Source: an uncultured Desulfobacter sp.
GTDB lineage: Bacteria; Desulfobacterota; Desulfobacteria; Desulfobacterales; Desulfobacteraceae
Assembly: GCF_963677125.1 (NCBI RefSeq)
Contig: NZ_OY781882.1
Coordinates: forward strand, 1,186,501 to 1,250,500
Length of the DNA: 64,000 bases
Direction: 5' to 3'
The notes below the pieces were generated by a model that was not told the DNA's origin, made no database searches, and saw only the letters and a program-made list of their open reading frames with translations. Shown here piece by piece: positions 26,027 to 32,578 of this stretch. Position 1 is the stretch's first letter. Each line of letters opens with the position of its first letter. A program made the position numbers and the translations under genes.

Positions 26027-27643
26027 TTACTCGTTGTGTTCCCTTGTTTTATGGAACTTGATCTCCGGCCAATCTTCCTGGGTAAACCCGAGCTGATATT
26101 CACTTGTGGTAAGAAAAGTCAAACGCCCTTCTGCGTCCCGGGTCAGGCTGGATTCATTCTTCCGGATAAAGTCTTTAAGATAAGATTCGCTTTCGCATTC
26201 AACCCACCGGGCCACGGAGAGGTCTACGGGCTCGTATCCGGCACTGACATTGTATTCAGCCTTAAGCCGGGCCATCGTAACATCAAACTGAAGTACCCCC
26301 ACGGCACCAATGATATGCATATTACCCTGCAAGGGCCGAAACACCTGGATAGTGCCCTCTTCGGCCAGCTGGGTCAACCCTTTTGTCAGGGCTTTGGCTT
26401 TTAGGGGATCTTTTAGCAGTACCCGCCTGAAATGTTCCGGAGCAAAATTAGGTATGCCTAAAAACTTCAAGGGTTCTTTTGTGGTAAAGGTATCCCCGAT
26501 CTTAATGGTACCGTGGTTGTGAATGCCTATGATATCACCAGGATATGCCTCTTCCACATTGGATCGCTCCTGGGCCATGAAAATGGTGGCATTGGCAATT
26601 TTGATATCTTTACCTATACGGTGGTGACGCACTTTCATGCCCTTGGTGAATTTTCCGGAGCAGATCCTGAAAAAAGCGATTCGATCCCTGTGCTCAGGAT
26701 CCATGTTGGCTTGTATTTTAAAGGTGAACCCTGAAAATGCCTTTTCACAAGGATCCACATCCCGGGATGCCGTAGGCCGGACGCCGGGGCATGGCGCAAT
26801 CCTGACAAATGCGTCCAGCATCTCCCTGACGCCAAAATTATTAATGGCGGAACCGAAAAACACCGGGGTCTGGGTGCCGTTAAGATAAAGGTCAAGATCA
26901 AAGGGCTCTGAAGCCACAGAAATCAGCTCCACATCCTCGCGCAGCTGCTCCGCCGGACTCTGGCCAATCATTTCTTCCAGCACGGGGTCATCAAGGTCCT
27001 CGATTAATACCCCATCGTCATTTTTAGGAGTATATCCCGGTGTAAAAATTCCCAACTGCTGTTCTTCCAGATTATACACCCCTCTAAACCGCTTTCCCAT
27101 ACCAATGGGCCAGGTCAGAGGCACACACTCGATCTGCAGCTTATCCTCAATGTCCTGGAAAATATCAAGAGGCTCCAGCCCCTCTCTGTCCAGCTTGTTG
27201 ATAAAAGTGATGATCGGCGTGTTGCGCATCCGACACACCTCCATCAGTTTCTGGGTCTGAGGCTCCACCCCCTTGGCAGAGTCAATGATCATCACGGCAC
27301 AGTCCACCGCCGTGAGCACCCGGTAAGTATCCTCACTGAAATCCTTATGTCCCGGGGTATCCAGCAGATTGATTTCATAATCCTTATAATTAAACTTCAT
27401 TACGGAAGACGATACGGAAATGCCCCTTTCCTGCTCAATGGATAAAAAATCCGAAGTGGCGGCCCGGGCAGCTTTTCTGGATTTTACGGCACCGGCCTGC
27501 TGGATGGCCCCGCCGAACAATAAAAGCTTTTCCGTCAAGGTTGTTTTGCCGGCATCCGGATGGCTGATAATGCCGAATGTTCTGCGTTTTTTTATTTCCG
27601 GTAATAGCGTCTTATCTAATGTTTTGTTTGTGGGGTTTGTCAT
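26027..27643 (-). CDS. prfC: Peptide chain release factor 3
   Basis: A translational GTPase of 538 residues that recycles RF1/RF2 from the ribosome. The G1 loop is SHPDAGKTT near residue 27, the switch-I region ERGISVSSSVMKF, G3 is DTPGHKDF and G4 is NKLDREG. The KSRKAARAATSDF stretch and C-terminal domain order distinguish RF3 from EF-G. It is monocistronic, with no gene closely in front of it. Confidence 0.96.
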   Translation of the reverse strand: MTNPTNKTLDKTLLPEIKKRRTFGIISHPDAGKTTLTEKLLLFGGAIQQAGAVKSRKAARAATSDFLSIEQERGISVSSSVMKFNYKDYEINLLDTPGHKDFSEDTYRVLTAVDCAVMIIDSAKGVEPQTQKLMEVCRMRNTPIITFINKLDREGLEPLDIFQDIEDKLQIECVPLTWPIGMGKRFRGVYNLEEQQLGIFTPGYTPKNDDGVLIEDLDDPVLEEMIGQSPAEQLREDVELISVASEPFDLDLYLNGTQTPVFFGSAINNFGVREMLDAFVRIAPCPGVRPTASRDVDPCEKAFSGFTFKIQANMDPEHRDRIAFFRICSGKFTKGMKVRHHRIGKDIKIANATIFMAQERSNVEEAYPGDIIGIHNHGTIKIGDTFTTKEPLKFLGIPNFAPEHFRRVLLKDPLKAKALTKGLTQLAEEGTIQVFRPLQGNMHIIGAVGVLQFDVTMARLKAEYNVSAGYEPVDLSVARWVECESESYLKDFIRKNESSLTRDAEGRLTFLTTSEYQLGFTQEDWPEIKFHKTREHNE

Positions 27644-27984
27644 TGATGTCTCTTTACCCTGCCCGATTCATAAAAAAGGCCTTGAAATAGTAAAATTAAG
27701 GGTGGAAATTTAACAGCATTTCAGAATAGAATCAAGATATATTTATACCACCTTAAATTCCCTAAATACCTGTACGGCACGGACAACTATACCCTTAAGC
27801 ATAGGGTATCATTACCTTTAAACAATACAAATAACATCAAATCTGATTATTCCATTGCGTTATGTGTTGATCCGGCGTAGAACTGCCTTTTTAAAATTTT
27901 AAAATCAAGTCCGGTTTAAAGCAGGGTATCAGAATGAAAACTATTGTGATTCTTGACAACAATTAATCCCGTTTGCTGCTGCAA
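27644..27984. other. Intergenic region between divergent prfC and the symporter gene
   Basis: About 340 AT-rich bases. ATACCC/GGGTAT forms a short inverted repeat near 27789-27809. A TTGACA hexamer occurs at about 27952 but has no well-spaced -10. No gene or RNA feature is seen. Confidence 0.45.
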
Positions 27985-29355
27985 ATGAGATTATTGTGTC
28001 AAATTTTACATGCGGTATCCCTGGATTTAAAGGACTCTGTGGCATCAAGGATTATCGGGTTGGGACAGTTAACATACGCAGTAGTATTTGTCGGCGCATT
28101 TGTTCTTTTTGGCGCCCTGGTTTTAAAAAATCAAAGACGCATGGTCAGTGGTTCAGATTTTTCAGTGGCAGGCAGATCCCTTTCCACCACCCAAGTCTCC
28201 TGGGTAATTATCGGCACACTTGTCGGTGGCGTCTCCACCATCGGGACCGTTCAATCGGCCTATGATCATGGTATCAACGCCTGGATTTTTACCCTGGGCA
28301 GCGGTATTTCCTGCTTTATTTTGGGATGCTTTTTTGCAGCAGCATTAAGGCGGGAGCAGGTCACAACCGTTTCCGAACTGCTAGGCAAATACTTTGGCGT
28401 CAAGTTTCAATATTACTGTTCCATGCTCAATTCCTGCGGCATGTTTATTCACATTATTGCCCAATACCTGGCGGCAATGGCCATTCTGACCTCCGTATTT
28501 CACTTTCCGCTGCCGATCTCTTTGTTGATTACCATGGTACTCATGGGCTTTTTTGTTATTTCAGGCGGGATTTCCGGCGCCGGCATGGTGGGGAAAATCA
28601 AATTTTTCCTGCTGTACGCGATCATGATCCTATGCACCGTGATTGCACTGATCAAAGGGCAGGGTCTCATCAACATTCTATCTCAACTGCCCAAAGATAC
28701 GGATTTTTTAAACTTTTTTTCCAATGGTTTCGGCCCAACGGCCATTGATATTGTTTCCATGGTCACCGGCGTATTATCCACCCAGATTTACCTGCAGGCC
28801 ATCTTTTCGGCTAAAACAATCAAAGAGGCCAGAAACGGTGCATTTCTTACCGCTATTGTCATACCTCCCATCGGCATCTTAGGTATTATTGTGGGGCTTT
28901 TTCTTCGTGCCAACTGCCCTGAACTTGAAGGCCAAAGCGCCCAGGCATTGCCCTTTTTCTTTCAATACACCCTGCCCCCGGCAATGGCTGCGTTCTGCTC
29001 TGCCGTGCTGCTGCTTGCCGTATTAGGCACCGGTGCAGGCCTTGTGCTTGGGGTGACGACCAACATTTATATGGATGGCATTCGGCACCTGTGCAAAAAA
29101 GAACCTGCCAACAGCCTGGCCATTGTCAGGTTATGCACACTTGTGGTCCTCATTTTATCTGGCGGCGTTGTAATGGCAGGGTTCAGCACAACAATTTTAC
29201 ACTGGAGCTATCTTTCCATGGGGTTCAGGGGGGCGGCAGTATTTGTCGGCTTATGTATTGTGGTGTTTACAAAAAGACAAAAATATTCTGCCATGGTACG
29301 AGGTGTTTTATACGTTCTGCCGATCTGCTACTTTATCCTGGCAATCTTTCTATAA
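27985..29355 (+). CDS. Sodium:solute symporter family (SSS) transporter
   Basis: A polytopic membrane protein of about 456 residues with some 11-13 hydrophobic helices. The first helix (LTYAVVFVGAFVLFGALVL) is followed by SGSDFSVAGRSLSTTQVSW, the usual SSS opening, then GTLVGGVSTIGTVQSAYDHG and TTVSELLGKYFG. These match the sodium/proline/pantothenate symporter superfamily; the substrate is unknown. The start is uncertain: the frame opens at a TTG (27973), ATG at 27985 is used here, and a GTG about 54 bases further in would give a conventional N-terminus. It stands alone, with a repeat immediately behind. Confidence 0.85.
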   Translation: MRLLCQILHAVSLDLKDSVASRIIGLGQLTYAVVFVGAFVLFGALVLKNQRRMVSGSDFSVAGRSLSTTQVSWVIIGTLVGGVSTIGTVQSAYDHGINAWIFTLGSGISCFILGCFFAAALRREQVTTVSELLGKYFGVKFQYYCSMLNSCGMFIHIIAQYLAAMAILTSVFHFPLPISLLITMVLMGFFVISGGISGAGMVGKIKFFLLYAIMILCTVIALIKGQGLINILSQLPKDTDFLNFFSNGFGPTAIDIVSMVTGVLSTQIYLQAIFSAKTIKEARNGAFLTAIVIPPIGILGIIVGLFLRANCPELEGQSAQALPFFFQYTLPPAMAAFCSAVLLLAVLGTGAGLVLGVTTNIYMDGIRHLCKKEPANSLAIVRLCTLVVLILSGGVVMAGFSTTILHWSYLSMGFRGAAVFVGLCIVVFTKRQKYSAMVRGVLYVLPICYFILAIFL

Positions 29356-29395
29356 CAGCCAGGCCGGACCGGCAGACACAACAAACTATGATTTC

Positions 29396-29458
29396 AACCA
29401 CGGAATACACGGAAATCACGGAATTTTATCTTCCGCGTATTCTGTGATTTCCGTGGTT
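29396..29458. repeat. CACGGAA-type palindromic repeat
   Basis: AACCACGGAA (29396-29405) with further TACACGGAA and ATCACGGAA units is mirrored by TTCTGTGATTTCCGTGGTT ending at 29458. Translated, it gives the NHGIHGNHGI-type spurious peptides known from many genomes. It sits between convergent genes and could act as a bidirectional terminator. Confidence 0.75.
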
Positions 29459-29485
29459 AAACTTTTCAGTTGAAAATCAAAAACA

Positions 29486-30328
29486 TCAATCTAAAATTCT
29501 ATCTACGCCTTCCTTGGCACCAAGAGGGATGCCGATGGCGCCTTGGGGAACATCGTAATCCCTTGGGTTAATGCGTATCAGCGTTGCATTCGTGTTGTTG
29601 CCGGCGCGCTGGGATGTCATCCGCACGGTAGGCACGGCAAGACCTGCTCCCATTTCAATAATGGCTAATTTTGCATTGGCATTATTGACCCTTTGCAGCC
29701 AAGATTGCAATCGCTGTCCCTGTTCACCAGTGCGGTTTGATATCCAGTTCCAGTCCCCAAACATTAAAATATTGGGCCGGGCCAGTTTTCCGCAGTTTCT
29801 GCATTTAGGCAGTTCACCGGTTGCCACAAACGCCTCGATATCCACATGGACTGTTTGTTCTCCAACCTCCCAGATGTCGGTAGAACAGGGCTCGGTGCAT
29901 TGAAGATGGTGGATAGAACCATGGCATTCTTCAATCAACGCATCGTCAAAGCCGGCCATTTGGAACTGTCCGTCAACATTTGACGTGAATACAAAATATC
30001 CGTACGGCTTCTTTTTTCCCAACTCAAGCAACCGAAAAAAACCTTCGTGGGGGATGGTTTCAAGATAAAGGTTCAACCTGTGCCCATAAAACGCCCACGC
30101 GATTTCAGGTTGTTTGTGAAACCAGATAGGGTCTGCCATTTCACTAAAGGATTTGCCCAGTTTTGCTATGGGCGGATAAGCCTTCCAAAAGCCTGAATTG
30201 CCTCTGAAATCAGGCAGCCCCGAATCAACGCCCATACCGGCACCGGAAGTTATAAAAAGTGCATCGGCATTTTTAACAACTTCAGCAGCGAGCTTGATAT
30301 TTTCTTCTATGTTGTCCATATTAATCAA
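29486..30328 (-). CDS. SIR2-family NAD-dependent protein deacylase or NAD hydrolase
   Basis: A 280-residue sirtuin fold. NAD-binding GAGMGVDSGLPDFRG lies at 29-43, TSNVDGQF at 115-122 and the catalytic H136 in ECHGSIH. Zinc ligands are probably C144/C148 and C176/C179. The GVDSG replaces the usual GISAESGI/GIPSGI pattern, placing it away from CobB, and it has no extra nuclease or STAND domains. Either deacylation or NAD cleavage is possible. It overlaps the upstream 88-residue gene by 8 bases; hipBA lies just beyond. The start may be MINMDN (30328) or MDNIEE (30319). Confidence 0.88.
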   Translation of the reverse strand: MINMDNIEENIKLAAEVVKNADALFITSGAGMGVDSGLPDFRGNSGFWKAYPPIAKLGKSFSEMADPIWFHKQPEIAWAFYGHRLNLYLETIPHEGFFRLLELGKKKPYGYFVFTSNVDGQFQMAGFDDALIEECHGSIHHLQCTEPCSTDIWEVGEQTVHVDIEAFVATGELPKCRNCGKLARPNILMFGDWNWISNRTGEQGQRLQSWLQRVNNANAKLAIIEMGAGLAVPTVRMTSQRAGNNTNATLIRINPRDYDVPQGAIGIPLGAKEGVDRILD

Positions 30329-30587
30329 TCCCCAGGTTTTCGTAAAAGTGACGGCGTTTCATCCGATGAAGCGCCTTGTCTTCTTTGACCAGGTAATAGT
30401 GTTTGTTATTTTGCTCATCAAAACACTCAAAAAGCCCGGTATACTCTTCCATATCGGTAACATCGCAGATCCTGGAAACATCATCGTTAAACTTTCGGCA
30501 TACCGAAACCCAGTCTTCAACGTTTGCATCTTGTTTGATGGTGATTTCCTTTGAGGCCTCATTATATTCCGCCTGGATGGATTTCAT
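30321..30587 (-). CDS. Small protein coupled to SIR2, 88 residues
   Basis: Unrecognised. It starts MKSIQAEYNEASKEITIK with GGAGG upstream and overlaps the SIR2 start by 8 bases, so the two are translationally coupled and likely work together. The sequence is acidic in the middle (VTDMEEYTGLFECFDEQNN) and basic at the end (LHRMKRRHFYENLG), soluble, with predicted alpha/beta content. It could be a partner or inhibitor of the sirtuin. No toxin or antitoxin family is evident. Confidence 0.75.
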   Translation of the reverse strand: MKSIQAEYNEASKEITIKQDANVEDWVSVCRKFNDDVSRICDVTDMEEYTGLFECFDEQNNKHYYLVKEDKALHRMKRRHFYENLGID

Positions 30588-30688
30588 GTCGATACCTCCA
30601 GATATTTAAATTTTAAAAGACTACCTCATAAAAACGATTTTAGCAGAACAGATCTTTTGGTGTAAAACTAAAAAACAGAAAATTCTTT

Positions 30689-32017
30689 TCATTTATACAA
30701 TGAAATTGGTTTTATGGTGTTTTGGATAAATTCAATGACGTCCGGGTTGACATCAGCCTGTTTTGCAAAATCACGCCACCGGGATGCTGCATCTGAAACC
30801 TGTTCGATGATCTCCTTGGGTTTATTGATACCCATATTGTCTGCAACCTGCAGGAAATCATCCATTGTAACCCCCTCCTGTTTGCCGTTGATCTTCATTT
30901 TATGGCGGTCGCCAAATAGTTCATCCGGGTCATAGGTAAAGGTGATGTCGTATGCCGGGCAAAGTTTCCATACCCCGGTTTTGTCCATCATATAACTGAT
31001 ATTTTTGGTGTGGTCATCTATATTTTTTGTTATGGCGTTAAACACCATACGGCGGTATTGCTGTGCCTGTTCAGCATATGGCAGCCTTAGGATACGCATC
31101 ACCTGGAACGCGTCTTCATAATTGACCCGGCCAACCGGATTCCAGCCCAAATGCCCCATACAGGCCAAAGAGAGCACATGCATTTTGTTTCCACCCAACC
31201 GGTCAAACCGTTTGGTCATGAAATGTGCCCTGCTGTTCTCTTCTAAAAGACGGCAGGACGCCATATTGATTCCCGCACTTTGGGCCATCAGATAATAGGC
31301 GTATTCCACCCGGCAATCTTCCCGGGATTTTCCAAAATTGTCGGGCTGTTGGATGGATATCCCGTCAAATTTCAGGATCCAGTGGTCGTACCCTTTGGGC
31401 ACACTGGATTGCCCGGAGATAACATGCCCTTTATCATTCATGGCAATAATGGCCTTGGGAACCGCGCCGCCGGCAGTTGTCCCCACCCGTAAAATATCGA
31501 GCATGGCTTCGGATTTTTCTTTGTCGGAACCCCGAATTTGTGCATCAAGTTGAGATCTTTTTGACAATGCATCCTGGGCCAGTTGCATAATCTTTTCAAT
31601 TTCAATGGGAACGGATTTGTTTAACTGGCCCGGGCGGACCTGGGGAAAGAACTCCAGAGCCCCCATACCCCGGGTACCCACATAGCAAAGCCGTTCAACA
31701 GGATTAAATGATCGTGGATCCCGGCCGTTTCTGGCCAGCCAGGAATCAATAATACTGTTACCGAAGTCATCCGGTAACGCACTGGCTAACAGTCCGGGCA
31801 AGCCGTGGAATGTATGAAAATCAATATTCGGGAAAAAGAATTGCTGTTCACCCCGCAGGGCAGACGAAAGGGCCATGTGAACCGGGGAAAGATCCCACCC
31901 TTTGCTTAAAAACCCAGGTTCATACTCAAATATGGCACACCCCTGGCTGTCATCCCAGGTAACAGCGCCGACAACTTCATCCCAGATTTTTACATATGCT
32001 GTTTTTAAAGGTTCCAT
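30689..32017 (-). CDS. hipA: HipA-family serine/threonine kinase (toxin component)
   Basis: A 442-residue member of the HipA family, whose E. coli model phosphorylates glutamyl-tRNA synthetase and induces persistence. Visible are the HipA N-terminal couple domain (YVGTRGMGALEFFP), KYDHWILKFDG-type substrate/ATP region, FMTKRFDR, the catalytic loop KNIDDHTKN and the metal-binding PAYDITFTY. The full length argues for an active protein. Its start codon overlaps the stop of the upstream hipB gene by one base, the usual antitoxin-toxin order. Target may differ from GltX. Confidence 0.9.
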   Translation of the reverse strand: MEPLKTAYVKIWDEVVGAVTWDDSQGCAIFEYEPGFLSKGWDLSPVHMALSSALRGEQQFFFPNIDFHTFHGLPGLLASALPDDFGNSIIDSWLARNGRDPRSFNPVERLCYVGTRGMGALEFFPQVRPGQLNKSVPIEIEKIMQLAQDALSKRSQLDAQIRGSDKEKSEAMLDILRVGTTAGGAVPKAIIAMNDKGHVISGQSSVPKGYDHWILKFDGISIQQPDNFGKSREDCRVEYAYYLMAQSAGINMASCRLLEENSRAHFMTKRFDRLGGNKMHVLSLACMGHLGWNPVGRVNYEDAFQVMRILRLPYAEQAQQYRRMVFNAITKNIDDHTKNISYMMDKTGVWKLCPAYDITFTYDPDELFGDRHKMKINGKQEGVTMDDFLQVADNMGINKPKEIIEQVSDAASRWRDFAKQADVNPDVIEFIQNTIKPISLYK

Positions 32018-32328
32018 TAAGTGTCCTTTAACCTGGCCCCGGATGCTCTCTTACGCTTTTTGCCCGCCATTTTTGCCAACGCCAGCGGGCTGATATTTAC
32101 TTCGGGCAAAAAGTTATCCAAGCTGTCAAGGGCATTCAAGACCCGTAATATTTTCACATAGGTCATCATTTTGCTTGCGCCCTTTTCCGCAGTCTGAACG
32201 GCATTCAAAGAAAGCCCGGTGGCCTCGGCAACTTCTTTTTGCGTCATATTTTTTCTCAGGCGAGTGGATTTTAATCGGCGACCGATCTCTTTTATGATCG
32301 CCTTATCAGTCATAGCAAAAAAAGACAC
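32017..32328 (-). CDS. hipB: HipB-like helix-turn-helix antitoxin and repressor
   Basis: A 103-residue protein with an XRE-type helix-turn-helix at about 22-60 (MTQKEVAEATGLSLNAVQ), followed by a basic tail (KMAGKKRKRAS). It should neutralise HipA and repress the operon. The GTG at 32328 is preceded by AAGGTG at 5 bases; an ATG five codons in is the alternative. Its operator and promoter are readable upstream. Confidence 0.88.
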   Translation of the reverse strand: MSFFAMTDKAIIKEIGRRLKSTRLRKNMTQKEVAEATGLSLNAVQTAEKGASKMMTYVKILRVLNALDSLDNFLPEVNISPLALAKMAGKKRKRASGARLKDT

Positions 32329-32373
32329 AGCACACCTTTAAAGTATTTTATAATTGTTTTTTTGACGATTACA

Positions 32374-32417
32374 CACCTTTTAAGGTGCAATATAAAAAGA
32401 ATTTTAATTGTTGTCAA
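32374..32417 (-). promoter_or_regulatory. hipBA promoter and operator
   Basis: Minus strand: TTGACA (32417-32412), 17 bases, TATATT (32394-32389). The perfect palindrome CACCTTTTAAGGTG (32374-32387) covers the expected transcription start, and a second partial copy (CACCTTTAAAG, from 32333) lies at the hipB start. Such repeats are what HipB-type repressors bind; autoregulation is inferred. Confidence 0.65.
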
Positions 32418-32464
32418 TACCTATAAAAAACAACTTTAAAGAGGTTTTATGTTAAAAATTGGCT

Positions 32465-32502
32465 AATTATATATCATAAAAGATGTTTTATGATATATAA
32501 TT
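32465..32502. repeat. Perfect 17-bp inverted repeat with 4-base loop
   Basis: The left arm 32465-32481 (AATTATATATCATAAAA) is exactly complementary to the right arm 32486-32502, around GATG. It lies between the helicase-nuclease stop (32579) and the hipBA promoter. No U-tract follows on the minus strand, so it is not a classical terminator. Confidence 0.8.
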
Positions 32503-32578
32503 TTATTCCCGGTGATTTGGCAAATTTTTCTGCAACGCCGCAGGTGGGTGACTCTTCGTTCAAACAGTATATGTACTA

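Noticed and set aside
29389..29473. Short reading frame giving NHGIHGNHGI-like peptide
   Set aside because: It is the translation of a palindromic CACGGAA repeat, a well-known artefact, and has no start signal.
32465..32502. dif or attachment site
   Set aside because: The arms are longer and the spacing shorter than in dif, there is no recombinase gene nearby, and no direct repeat flank was seen.
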